DNA from: an uncultured Ruminococcus sp.
GTDB taxonomy: Bacteria > Bacillota > Clostridia > Oscillospirales > Acutalibacteraceae
Assembly: GCA_902763365.1 (NCBI GenBank)
Contig: CACWRT010000033.1
Span: 1-40,208, forward strand
DNA: 40,208 bases
Direction: 5' to 3'
The notes below the pieces were generated by a model that searched no databases, was not told the origin of the DNA, and saw only the letters and a program-made list of their open reading frames with translations. A program made the translations under genes and the position numbers. Every line of letters begins with the position of its first letter. Positions within the stretch are counted from its first letter, which is position 1. Below, in pieces: positions 16,700 through 25,216 of this stretch.

Positions 16700-17425
16700 T
16701 TACCACTCTATACTTTCTGCAGGAACAGGTTCGGGATTGACCGATTCCTTGATTATTTTTCCGTTTCTCATCTTTATTATGCGGTCAGACATTTTTCCTA
16801 TTTCCTGCGTATGTGTTACAACAACCACGGTTTTTCCATGCTTCCTGACAAGCTTTTCAAGCTCTATAAGTATCTGCTTTCCTGTTTCATAGTCAAGCGC
16901 ACCCGTAGGCTCGTCACAAAGAAGCAGACTTGGATTTTTTGCAAGCGCTCTTGCAATAGATACTCTCTGCTGCTGTCCTCCCGAAAGCTGACTTGGGTAG
17001 TTTTTCATCTTTTCCTTTAGCCCTACCATATCGAAAACCTTTTCTACTATTTCGGGATCTGAGCCTGTATCTGCTGTCATTGCTACGTTTTCCTTTGCAG
17101 TAAGCTCCGCAATAAGATTGAATGACTGGAATACAAAGCCTATATTTTTCCTGCGGTAATCCGTCAGTCCTCTGTCATTCATCTTGCAAAGGTCTTTTCC
17201 GTCAACGATTATACTGCCCTTATCAGGTTTATCCATGCCCCCGAGAGAATTCAACAGGGTGCTTTTGCCGCTTCCGGAGCTTCCAAGTATGGTAAGAAGC
17301 TCTCCTTCATAGATCTTCAGCGATATATTGTCCAGCGCATCCACCCTTGCTTCACCTTTTCCGTAGGACTTGCACAGCCCCTTTGCATCAAGAATTACTT
17401 TTTTTTCATTCTGCATAATAAACAC
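16700..17425 (-). CDS. ABC transporter ATPase, MacB/LolD type
   Basis: A 241-residue nucleotide-binding protein with Walker A LGSSGSGKST, Q-loop FVFQSFNLIAELTAKENV, signature LSGGQQQRVSIARALAK, Walker B LLLCDEPTGALD and H-loop VVVVTHTQ. The sequence belongs to the MacB/LolD/FtsE group that powers FtsX-like permeases, and the partner permease follows 3 bases later. The start is uncertain: AGGAGG lies 3 bases from a GTG at 17425 and 12 bases from an in-frame ATG at 17416. It follows the Ntn hydrolase gene by about 23 bases, so it is likely in one operon with it. Confidence 0.93.
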   Translation of the reverse strand: MFIMQNEKKVILDAKGLCKSYGKGEARVDALDNISLKIYEGELLTILGSSGSGKSTLLNSLGGMDKPDKGSIIVDGKDLCKMNDRGLTDYRRKNIGFVFQSFNLIAELTAKENVAMTADTGSDPEIVEKVFDMVGLKEKMKNYPSQLSGGQQQRVSIARALAKNPSLLLCDEPTGALDYETGKQILIELEKLVRKHGKTVVVVTHTQEIGKMSDRIIKMRNGKIIKESVNPEPVPAESIEW

Positions 17426-17448
17426 ACACCTCCTGTTTTTACCGGAAC

Positions 17449-18489
17449 TTAGCTGAGCTTTTGAACCTCACCGGGTTTATCAAGGGAAAACAGGTATTTG
17501 TTTTCGTAATTCATTCCTGCGCACATTGTCATTGTTTTCTTTGTACAGTTATATACCGAGCTCCATACGGTAATTACCATATGCGGCATCCATTTGTGAT
17601 GATAATGAAGAGTACAGCTTTCAAGAAGCTTCATAGCATCCTGCTCCGTTATTTTATGATCACATTCACACAGCTTATCGTCTATTCTCTTATATCTGTC
17701 ACGACCCATTTCCTTGCGGTTATCTCCGCCTTCTGACAGAAAATAATTGGTAAGTTTAAGATTCTCACCATCATATTTCTGACGTATTACCTTCATTTCA
17801 TTATTTACATATTCTATTATTGCACTGTTACCTTCGGCATCAGCAAAGTGATAATGGTAGTTTGCAAATATAAGATCTCTCATATCATACTGCGACATAA
17901 GCTCGATTGCTTCATCAACGTTTTTGCACTTATCCAGTACTGCCCTTATTGCAATAGGGGTGGTTATTGGTTTTTTGCCGGTTTTCTGCTTTGTAGGCTT
18001 AGTCTTTATCTCAAGTATAGCTGCTGCAAGACCTTTTTCGTTTACACCATCCATACAGCAGTAAGGCGCACCCATAACTCTCAAGGGCTTTTTTATTTTA
18101 ACAGGGTTCTGCCATTTTTTACCGTAAAGTAAGAAAGTGCCGAGAGTCACAGTTATGCTTCTGTATCCGTTTTCGGGCGCTGTCCACACTACAAAGCAAA
18201 GTGAATCCTTATAGTCAAAATTTCTTCCGAATATAACGTCATTTTCTGGAGTTCTGGTATTAAAGCTTGAGCAGCCGAATTTGCCTGCTGTGGGGTCAAG
18301 AAAGACCTGAGATGAGTGTACGTGCTTCTGAGCATATCTTATTATTCCGCCCATACCGGGAACGCCCTTTTCAAGCAGTTTGTCGAGTCCGTATGAACCT
18401 TTATAAACAAGTGTCCATATATTATCATCTACCTGAGTAAATGTTTTGAGAGTTTCCCTTTTTGCCCTTTCAGCTTCTGTTTTATTCAT
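17449..18489 (-). CDS. Ntn-type linear amide hydrolase (choloylglycine hydrolase / C45 acyltransferase-like)
   Basis: The fold class is N-terminal nucleophile hydrolases that cut or form C-N amide bonds of acyl conjugates. Visible features in the 346 residues are a Gly-Cys pair at 72-73 (GKFGCSSFNT), then VIFGRNFDY with the Asp that helps the nucleophile. MDGVNEKGLAAAILE, the YHFADAEGNSAIIEYV strand and an Arg in GRDRYKRIDD follow. Choloylglycine hydrolases expose this Cys at residue 2. Here about 72 residues come first, so cleavage at Gly72-Cys73, as in isopenicillin acyltransferases, is predicted. It lies between a GH3 gene and an ABC transporter. No signal peptide is seen, so it is cytoplasmic. 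The substrate is unknown. Confidence 0.8.
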   Translation of the reverse strand: MNKTEAERAKRETLKTFTQVDDNIWTLVYKGSYGLDKLLEKGVPGMGGIIRYAQKHVHSSQVFLDPTAGKFGCSSFNTRTPENDVIFGRNFDYKDSLCFVVWTAPENGYRSITVTLGTFLLYGKKWQNPVKIKKPLRVMGAPYCCMDGVNEKGLAAAILEIKTKPTKQKTGKKPITTPIAIRAVLDKCKNVDEAIELMSQYDMRDLIFANYHYHFADAEGNSAIIEYVNNEMKVIRQKYDGENLKLTNYFLSEGGDNRKEMGRDRYKRIDDKLCECDHKITEQDAMKLLESCTLHYHHKWMPHMVITVWSSVYNCTKKTMTMCAGMNYENKYLFSLDKPGEVQKLS

Positions 18490-18511
18490 TCCTTTATTTC
18501 CTCCTGATCAA

Positions 18512-20200
18512 TTAAAAATACTGTTCTACGGATTGTTTGAAAAATTCAAGCTTTTTCTTATCGTCAATTATACGAACTGTTTTTACCTGATTATCGGAAG
18601 CACCGTTTTTTACTTTTTGTTTTCTGTATTCGTTGTATGTATTCTTTTTTACGGAGCATACTGCGCACGGCGAGCATTCGCCTATTTTGAGCATTCTTCC
18701 GTATTCGGCATTTACCTTTGTAAGTTCCTGATCAAATATCTCTCTTACAATTCCTCTGTCCTTTTCATCCACAGGTTCATCAAATTCCATGAATGCAATT
18801 ATTCTCCAGGGTGCAAAGTCGGTATCCGCATAAAGACTGTAATCAAGTACTCTTACTCCAAGCTCTGTTTCAAAGCCTTTAATAGCGGTCGTGATATGTT
18901 CCGAAGTAAGCTTTACACCTGTTATATTAATGAGCTGCTGTTTGCGGTATGCAAACTGTATCTTAGGATTTTTTCCTACAAAACCCGTTACTCTTATAAC
19001 GTCTTTAATTCTGTAGCGATACAGTCCTGATGCGCTTGTAATGATTATTTCATACAGCTTACCCTTTTCAAGCTCATGTGACAGCAGGGGACGGGCATTT
19101 TCATCATCTGCCGGCAGGAACTCAAAAAATCCCGAGTCTGTTACCATAAGAAAATCCTCATCCTCAGGTTCGGTGGCATAAGCCATTATTGCTTCCGAAG
19201 CAGCGTACAGTCCGAAGCTGAAAGTAACCTTATCACCGCAGTAATAACGCATTTTTTCGGTAAAAGGAGCAAATTCTCCCGTACCGATAGCAACAACAAG
19301 AAGCATCTTTGGCCATATTTTTCTGATAATACCTTTATCCGGTTCATTCAGGAATATTTTAAGCAGCTGATCTGCTCTTTTTGGATCAGGCTTCAGTTTT
19401 TGTTCAAGCTTTTGTCTTAGCTCAACGGGAATATCCACGTCCTTATCAATTGTTCCGGTTCTTATGTCATTTACAAGCATCTGATAATTGTCGAAAATGT
19501 ATTTCATCAGATCTGACATTGTAGACATGAATATTGACATAAGATATATAAGGTCAGGATCCTGCAGTGCGTAACGTGCCTTAATATATTTCATATCTAT
19601 GTTATCGCCGTAGCCGTCTATTTCTTTTGGTATACATATTGTAGGCTGCACAACATTCATCTTTGACAAAGCATAGGAAGAAATGAAACCTTCCCTTATG
19701 CCGCCTTCCGTAATTTCAGTTTCGTTTTCAACGGTATTCAGACCTTTACCCGTATGTATACCGTTTTCTTTCATTAGTTTTGTAAGAATAGTAAAATAGG
19801 AGGAAACACATTTCAGATATGACTTATATGTTTTATCCACTACAGGTATTCTTTTTGTCACCCCTGTAGTTCCCGAAGTTTTGGCAAAAAAACCGATATG
19901 TTCCGCAGTTATGAGGTTTTGATCACCTGTTTTTGCCATTCTGTCTATATATTCGGTATAATCTTCATATGTAGTATAGGGTACCTTATCCTGATATTCT
20001 TTTATACTTTTGATATTTGCAAAATCATATTTTTTACCTATCTCCGTATTACGGTTTTTTTGCAGAAGATTCATAAGCAATTTTTCACTTATTTTATCCA
20101 CATCAGAACTTTGGGTAAGATATCTTTTTCTTGCGATACCTCCATAAACAGAAATTACCCTCGTTATCACAAAATTTGCTACCTTTTCAAAAATATTCAT
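18512..20200 (-). CDS. GH3-family acyl acid-amide synthetase, copy 1
   Basis: GH3 enzymes adenylate a carboxylic acid and join it to an amino acid; the best-known members conjugate plant hormones. The 562 residues show the phosphate loop FFAKTSGTTGVTKRIP (about 103-119), the adenine-binding stretch GLYAASEAIM (~340), YRYRIKDVIRVTGF (~400) and a C-terminal lid. The ATG at 20200 is chosen because it matches the start of copy 2 and gives the same 562-residue length; an upstream TTG at 20248 has no site. The ribosome binding site itself is weak (AAAGGA, over 10 bases away). It is followed 22 bases later by the Ntn hydrolase gene, so conjugation and cleavage may be linked. Confidence 0.88.
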   Translation of the reverse strand: MNIFEKVANFVITRVISVYGGIARKRYLTQSSDVDKISEKLLMNLLQKNRNTEIGKKYDFANIKSIKEYQDKVPYTTYEDYTEYIDRMAKTGDQNLITAEHIGFFAKTSGTTGVTKRIPVVDKTYKSYLKCVSSYFTILTKLMKENGIHTGKGLNTVENETEITEGGIREGFISSYALSKMNVVQPTICIPKEIDGYGDNIDMKYIKARYALQDPDLIYLMSIFMSTMSDLMKYIFDNYQMLVNDIRTGTIDKDVDIPVELRQKLEQKLKPDPKRADQLLKIFLNEPDKGIIRKIWPKMLLVVAIGTGEFAPFTEKMRYYCGDKVTFSFGLYAASEAIMAYATEPEDEDFLMVTDSGFFEFLPADDENARPLLSHELEKGKLYEIIITSASGLYRYRIKDVIRVTGFVGKNPKIQFAYRKQQLINITGVKLTSEHITTAIKGFETELGVRVLDYSLYADTDFAPWRIIAFMEFDEPVDEKDRGIVREIFDQELTKVNAEYGRMLKIGECSPCAVCSVKKNTYNEYRKQKVKNGASDNQVKTVRIIDDKKKLEFFKQSVEQYF

Positions 20201-20286
20201 TTGATTCTTCTTCTTTCCTTTGTTATAATTATCATTAATCTCTTCCAAAAAAACTAAATCTGTTTTCTATTTTCCGACTACAGTAT

Positions 20287-20295
20287 ATTATAGCA
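20287..20295 (-). promoter_or_regulatory. Extended -10 promoter for GH3 copy 1
   Basis: On the minus strand TGC (20295-20293) directly precedes TATAAT (20292-20287), an extended -10 element about 90 bases before the start at 20200. The -35 is weak. It would give the downstream GH3-hydrolase-ABC genes a promoter of their own. The rest of the 265-base gap is AT-rich with no gene or clear terminator. Confidence 0.5.
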
Positions 20296-20465
20296 TACAG
20301 AATATTCAAATTCATCAGCAATAGCAGCATATTTCAAAATTTGATAAAGGCATCATTTATTTTTAACGTACCGGAATTTTAATGTTAGATTTTTCACGCT
20401 GATATATAAACGATCTAAGAGATGCTATTCATTATCCTTTTACTTCCTTTTTTCTTCTCAGAAAT

Positions 20466-22154
20466 TCAGCATATTTTTATATTATTCTTAAACAATTGCA
20501 AAACTTCCGGACTGTTGATAACACGGGTTATTTTTATCTGGTTCTGAGAAGCACCCTGTGTAACACGGAATTCTCTGTATTTACGAAAGGTATTTTTTTC
20601 AACCTGATATATTATAGAAGGAGCTGTTTCTCCTATTTTCAGCATACGTCCGTGTTCATGATTCATTTCCGACAGTTTTTCATCAAATAATCCTGCAAAG
20701 CTGTTTTTTTGCTTTGCGGTAAGATCCTCCTCTGTTTCAAGGAATACAGTAAGTCTCCAGGGTGAATAACTTGTATCGGGATAGAGTGTATAATCAGAAA
20801 TATGTATCCCGGCAGCGGACTCAAATGCCTTCATTGCATTTGAGATATGTTCTACGGTAAGCTTTACGCCTGTGATATTTATGATCTGATTTTCACGGTA
20901 TGCAAAATGAATGAGAGGATTTTTACCTTCAAATCCTGTTACCCTTATAACATCTTTTATTCTGTAACGGTAAAGCCCCGAAAGATTGGTTATAACTATT
21001 TCATAAAGCTTACCTACCTCAAGCTGATGACTCATAAGAGGTCTTTTAGTTTTTTCATTGACAGGAATAAATTCAAAGAATCCGCTGTCAGTCAGCAATA
21101 AATAATTATCATCTTCTACATCACGTGCATTTGCCATAAGTGCCTCGCTTGAAGAATAAGTTTCATAATAAAAAGAAACATTGTCACCGCAGTAATTACG
21201 GAGTTTTCTTGCAAAACCTTCAAATTCTCCTGTTCCTATACCTATTATAACACAAAGCTTTTTCCATATTTTTTTCATAATACCTTTGTGAGAATATTGA
21301 TTAAAAATCACACGAAGTTCTTCAGCTCGCTTTTTGTCCGGGGTCAGCTTGCTGTTCAGGCTTTCTTTCAGTTCACGGGGTATATCCACATTTTCATTAA
21401 TGACGCCTTTTTCTATATCGTTGATCAGCATATCCCTGTTTTCAAAGATATATGTCATAAGATCGGTTATATTCGACATGAATACGGCTGCCATATATGT
21501 TATTTCCGGATCCTTCAAAGCATAGAATGCCTTGAGATACTTCATATCTGCACCCTCGCCGTATCCGAAAATTTCCTTTGGAAAGCAGGTGATTATAGGA
21601 ATGGCAAATTTTCTGCTTTCAAGAGTGTATGCGGAAATAAGACCTTCCTGTATGCCGCCGGGAGTTTTGTTCATTTCTATTTCTACCGTATTCAAACCCT
21701 TGCCGTAATGTATGCCGTTTTTTTTCATTTCATTTCTGATGATATTCATGTATACTGCAACGGTTTCCGAATATGGCTTTGTTGCTTTTTTTACAACCGG
21801 TATTCTCTTCATTTCGCCCGTTGTACCTGAGGTTTTTGCAAAAAAAACAACCTCATCCGATGTAAGAATGTTTTGCTCTCCGTTGTTTACTATTCTTTCA
21901 ATATAATCTCTGTAATCGTCATATACAGTAAAAGGCACTTTATCCTGATAATCCTCTATCGAGTGTATATTTTTGAAATCATATTTTCTTCCGAATTCTG
22001 TATTCTTGTTTTTTCTTATAAGATCAAGCAGAAGCCTTTCGCTTATCTTATCAACATTACGGCTGTCTTTTATCTGTTTTTTCCTGCATATATTACCGTA
22101 AGCGGAAACACATTTTATTACTGTATAATTCAGAAGTTTTTCCATAAACCGCAT
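20466..22154 (-). CDS. GH3-family acyl acid-amide synthetase, copy 2
   Basis: A 562-residue paralogue of copy 1, exactly the same length and alignable along it. Phosphate loop FFAKTSGTTGEMKRIPVV, the YSSSEALM adenine-binding stretch, YRYRIKDVIRVTGFEGKNP and ENQIINITGVKLTVEH are all present. ATG at 22154 follows GGGGG by a few bases; an upstream in-frame ATG at 22220 has no such site. Divergence between copies is spread over the whole length, which suggests an old duplication and different acyl or amine substrates (inference). It has its own promoter at 22349-22378. The substrate cannot be read from sequence. Confidence 0.88.
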   Translation of the reverse strand: MRFMEKLLNYTVIKCVSAYGNICRKKQIKDSRNVDKISERLLLDLIRKNKNTEFGRKYDFKNIHSIEDYQDKVPFTVYDDYRDYIERIVNNGEQNILTSDEVVFFAKTSGTTGEMKRIPVVKKATKPYSETVAVYMNIIRNEMKKNGIHYGKGLNTVEIEMNKTPGGIQEGLISAYTLESRKFAIPIITCFPKEIFGYGEGADMKYLKAFYALKDPEITYMAAVFMSNITDLMTYIFENRDMLINDIEKGVINENVDIPRELKESLNSKLTPDKKRAEELRVIFNQYSHKGIMKKIWKKLCVIIGIGTGEFEGFARKLRNYCGDNVSFYYETYSSSEALMANARDVEDDNYLLLTDSGFFEFIPVNEKTKRPLMSHQLEVGKLYEIVITNLSGLYRYRIKDVIRVTGFEGKNPLIHFAYRENQIINITGVKLTVEHISNAMKAFESAAGIHISDYTLYPDTSYSPWRLTVFLETEEDLTAKQKNSFAGLFDEKLSEMNHEHGRMLKIGETAPSIIYQVEKNTFRKYREFRVTQGASQNQIKITRVINSPEVLQLFKNNIKIC

Positions 22155-22348
22155 TTTATTTCCCCCTTTACTATTTTTCCTGACCCGGTAGTAACATTTT
22201 TTGACGGCGATGGTTTTCATTCATCTTAATATAGCTATTATTTACATCAAAATTTAAATCCCGGCTCAATTATGATATCATAGTTTTTTTCATTAGTTTT
22301 TCCCCATATACAGCAAAAAATTATACATTTTATGCTTATCCGAAAATT

Positions 22349-22378
22349 ATTCTACCACATACATAATTATTTTGTCAA
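22349..22378 (-). promoter_or_regulatory. Promoter of GH3 copy 2
   Basis: On the minus strand TTGACA (22378-22373) and TAGAAT (22354-22349) have an 18-base spacer. The leader to the start at 22154 is about 190 bases, AT-rich, and includes the palindrome ATGATATCAT. No riboswitch class is recognised in it. Confidence 0.65.
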
Positions 22379-22475
22379 CCGGCCCGGCGAGCCGCCGGAG
22401 CCTAAACGCGGGTATCGCTCCGCTCTGGGCACGTCGCTGTAACCATTATTTGTCGCGGTTATTACAATTTTAACA
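22379..22475 (-). repeat. Dispersed intergenic repeat, family B, minus-orientation copy
   Basis: Read on the plus strand it carries GGCGAGCCGCCGG, AAACGCGGGTATCGCTCCGC and GTCGCGGTTATTA. These are reverse complements of segments in the copies at 25217 and 39910. It begins at the outer edge of the GH3 copy 2 promoter. Confidence 0.7.
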
Positions 22476-22480
22476 TATTC

Positions 22481-22525
22481 AACCGAGTTTTCAACATTTT
22501 AACGTTAAATGTTGAAAACTCGGTT
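22481..22525. repeat. Perfect 19-bp inverted repeat with 7-base loop
   Basis: The arms are AACCGAGTTTTCAACATTT (22481-22499) and its exact complement (22507-22525), with a TAACGTT loop. There is no strong U tract in either direction, so this is not a standard terminator. It sits between a repeat copy and the terminator of the starch-binding gene. It could be an mRNA-end hairpin, a protein-binding dyad or a mobile-element remnant. Confidence 0.8.
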
Positions 22526-22547
22526 TAAAACTTAATAAGATAACAAA

Positions 22548-22579
22548 AGACAGTGCACTCCTTTCGGAATACACTGTCT
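22548..22579 (-). terminator. Terminator of the broken starch-binding protein gene
   Basis: AGACAGTG (22548-22555) pairs with CACTGTCT (22572-22579). In the minus direction it is followed by TTTTGTTAT. It is about 35 bases after the stop at 22615. Confidence 0.7.
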
Positions 22580-22614
22580 GTAAAAACTAAGTGAAAATAC
22601 TAACTAATTATGAA

Positions 22615-24217
22615 TTAGTCCTCTCTCTTCTTCTTAGCAAGAACGATTGCGCCAAGAGCAGCTGTAGCAACTGTGATGAATGCTACTGCCATAGCGATTT
22701 CGCCTGTCTGAGGTACGTCTACTGTTGTAGAAGTAGATGTAGATGTTGTTGTTGTTGTGCTTGTTTTTGAAGCTGTGCTGCTTGTGCTGGAAGTGTTGCT
22801 GCTTTCCTGCGGGTTAGTGCTGGGTTCAACTTTCTTGCCGATTATTTCCTGAACATACTCAGTACCCTCGTACTTTGTCCATGCACCCTCGTTATACTTA
22901 TACTTTGTCTTTTCGACGCCTCTGCCTGCTACTGCTTCAACAGATGTATCGATTGTGTAGATCTGACCAGCATTTTCTTTCTCATCAAACTTGAGGTCTT
23001 TTGTCTGGTAACCAATCTCGCCTGCCTGGATCTGTTCATCTGACTTACCGCTGCCAAAGATAATGTTCTGAGCGTTGAAGGGGATTCTTGCCTGCCAGAT
23101 ATCTGTGCCGGGGATCTGAGTCATCTTTGTGCCCGGGAACTTAGTGGGTTCATAACCCTCTGTACCGTCCTCGTTAACCTTCTTTGCACAACCCCAGTCC
23201 TTATCTTCAAGGTCATATGTTCTTGCATAGTCTCCATGCCACCAGTAAGCGTAAACTTCGTCCCACTTTGTCTGGCTGTTATCGAAGAAGATGTAGTCAG
23301 AGATCTGTGTCTCGTAGTAGCTGGGCTCAGTAGATTCCTGAGATTCCTGAGACTCCTGAGACACCTGAGACACCTGTGATTCCTGAGATTCCTGAGACTC
23401 CTGTGACTCCTGAGACACCTGTGATTCTTCCTCTACCTCTTTACCTGTATAAACAGACTCAGTGATTTCCTGAGAACCGTTTACTACGAAGTAAGATACA
23501 GGCCAGAGGATCTCATCGTCGCCTGTTGTATCAAGTTCAACAATGATGTTAGAAGCATCTGCGAGTGTTACCTTGCAGTTTATCTGGCTGTTGTTTGTTC
23601 TGTCATAGTCAGCCTGATATACGCCGTAGCTTTCATCCCAAGAACTGTCAGCACGAACCTTGAATTCCTGATCGCCTGCTTCAACGCCCTTGAGAACGCC
23701 TACATACTTGCCGTCAGCATACTCATACATAGGAGCATCAGCGTCGCCGCCCCATGATGTCATAGAACCAACTGCGCCGTACTTGCTGGGTGTAGCTGTT
23801 TCAGTTGAAATACAAGATACAGGCCACAGATTGAAATCGTCACCGTTTGTATCAAGTGTTACGATAAGATCTGTTGTATCAGCTACTGAAAGCTTGCAGT
23901 TTGTCTGGCTGTTGAATGTACGATCATAATCTTCCTCGTACTCGCCCCAGCTGTTGTCCCAGTTGCTGTCCCTTGAACTCGTAGTCGCCTGCTGCGATAT
24001 TTGTTACGATACCAACATATATGCCGTCTCCGTCAGGATCTGACATAGGGATGTCTGCGCTTCCGCCCCAATCTGTAAGGCTGCCAACGATACCAAGTGT
24101 GGTGATATCAGCAAAATCATCATTGCTTGTCATAGGAGCTGCGGATGCTGTAATAGCAGCCATTGAACCTACAAGAGCAGCAACAAGAGCGATACCAATA
24201 AACTTCTTAGTCTGCAT
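22615..24217 (-). pseudogene. Cell-surface starch-binding protein with an 8-base frameshifting deletion
   Basis: It starts with a signal peptide (MQTKKFIGIALVAALVG..ASA). The first frame ends at 23924, but the protein continues in another frame from about 23970 to 22615. Repairing it gives 536 residues: two X25-like carbohydrate modules (about 40-150 and 150-265, each with VGS, EFKV, Y-x-x-D-Y-D-R-T and N-S-Q), a Ser-Gln-Glu repeat linker, and a CBM26-like starch module (IFFDNSQTKWDEVYAYWW, FPGTKMTQIPGTDIWQA). A Ser/Thr linker, VPQTGE and a hydrophobic tail ending KKKRED follow as a sortase-type anchor. Module 2 reads AAGGTTCGTGCTGACAG where module 1 reads AAGGGACAGC, so 8 bases are missing. 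Without repair only a 97-residue secreted stub is made. Confidence 0.85.
23331..23428 (-). repeat. 9-bp coding repeat for a Ser-Gln-Glu/Val linker
   Basis: About ten copies of a degenerate 9-bp unit (plus-strand form TCCTGAGAC/TCCTGAGAT) encode SQE or SQV triplets between the second X25-like module and the CBM26-like module. Such repeats gain or lose units easily. All changes stay in frame. Confidence 0.8.
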
Positions 24218-24290
24218 GATAAATCTTCCTCCTAAAAGTAAAATATATTGTAAAGCGGCAGGCAGACAACCTACTGCCTTATCTTTTTAG

Positions 24291-24319
24291 ATTATACAAC
24301 CAATTTATCCAAATTGCAA
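24291..24319 (-). promoter_or_regulatory. Promoter of the starch-binding protein gene
   Basis: On the minus strand TTGCAA (24319-24314) and TATAAT (24296-24291) have a 17-base spacer. The leader contains a 6-bp hairpin (AGGCAG/CTGCCT, 24260-24265 and 24274-24279) before the AGGAGG-type site at the start. The AT-rich stretch from 24320 to 24573 shows no gene. Confidence 0.65.
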
Positions 24320-24573
24320 GTAAAAAGTATCAGATTTTTAGTTTTTTATTTTCCAATATGGGTAGATTTTGTGTAAATTGCTATTATTTTAAATTCTTTT
24401 TCGACTTAAAATACGTCTTATTTTTCTTTTCTTGTGCATATTCACGTATTTTGATGATTTTTATTGTCTATTCTGACTGTTATTTCTGTTACGTTTTTAT
24501 TACAAATTTTATTTGGAATATCGCTGAAAATCAAGTTTTCAACCGGATTTTAAAGAAATGTTGAAATTTTAAT

Positions 24574-24601
24574 TTGAAAAAATGCTGTGATAGTGTATAA
24601 T
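24574..24601 (+). promoter_or_regulatory. Promoter of the zinc-ribbon gene
   Basis: TTGAAA (24574-24579) and TATAAT (24596-24601) are 16 bases apart, 43 bases before the start at 24645. Confidence 0.65.
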
Positions 24602-24644
24602 TATAAGCAATAAATCAAAGTAAAAATTTCACAAGGAGAGAATC

Positions 24645-25151
24645 ATGAAATATTGTACCAAATGTAAAAGGCTTATTGAGGATAACAGTGAGCAAAAATG
24701 CTCTGTATGCGGCAGAAAGACAATCAGTGATCCGAGTCACTATTCCCCTGTAAAGATAGTTACCGCAAACGGTTTTGAACTTGAGCGTATACGCGCATCC
24801 CTTGATGATGCCGATATACCTTATTCATATCAGGAAACCTACAGGGATGCAGGCATACAGATACTGAACAGTGCGCCTCCCGAGAACTGTGATGTATTTG
24901 TTCCTCTCAGCGCATATCGGGATGCGTCAGATGTTCTTATAGGTATCGGGGCACTCAGCGAAGGTGATGCTGCAAAGATTGATGAGCAGACCGCCAATAA
25001 AGCTAAAAAAGCAGCAGAGGATGAGGAACTTCCTCCCCGGAAGGCAAGGATGATCAGAATACTTTCTGGTATAGGATTTTTACTGCTTCTTGCGCTGGTA
25101 GTCTGGCTGACGGATTTTTTGTTTGATTTTGTTAAAGCCTTGTTTTTCTGA
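24645..25151 (+). CDS. Zinc-ribbon membrane protein, DUF2007-like
   Basis: A 168-residue protein with an N-terminal zinc ribbon (YCTKCKRLI and KCSVCGRK, residues 3-25). A DUF2007-like ferredoxin-type domain follows (about 35-105: VKIVTANGFELERIRASLDD, GIQILNS, DVFVPLSAYRDASDVL). One C-terminal membrane segment (about 140-165, LSGIGFLLLLALVVWLTDFLF) ends it. AAGGAG lies before the ATG. Both domains are thought to bind protein partners or metal, and no precise role is known. It lies between two related starch-binding surface proteins but has its own promoter. There is no clear terminator. Confidence 0.75.
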   Translation: MKYCTKCKRLIEDNSEQKCSVCGRKTISDPSHYSPVKIVTANGFELERIRASLDDADIPYSYQETYRDAGIQILNSAPPENCDVFVPLSAYRDASDVLIGIGALSEGDAAKIDEQTANKAKKAAEDEELPPRKARMIRILSGIGFLLLLALVVWLTDFLFDFVKALFF

Positions 25152-25216
25152 CATTGTCTTACATTATTATAGTATATATGCAGTGTGGGTTGGTGTAAAA
25201 TAACTTTGGGAAAATT

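Noticed and set aside
22615-23763. Independent gene starting at ATG 23763
   Set aside because: No ribosome site or signal peptide precedes it, and the frame continues upstream with sequence matching the first X25-like module, so it is part of the frameshifted gene.
24358-24564. A 68-codon plus-strand frame rich in Phe, Tyr and Cys
   Set aside because: It comes from T-rich spacer DNA, with no ribosome site and no recognisable fold.
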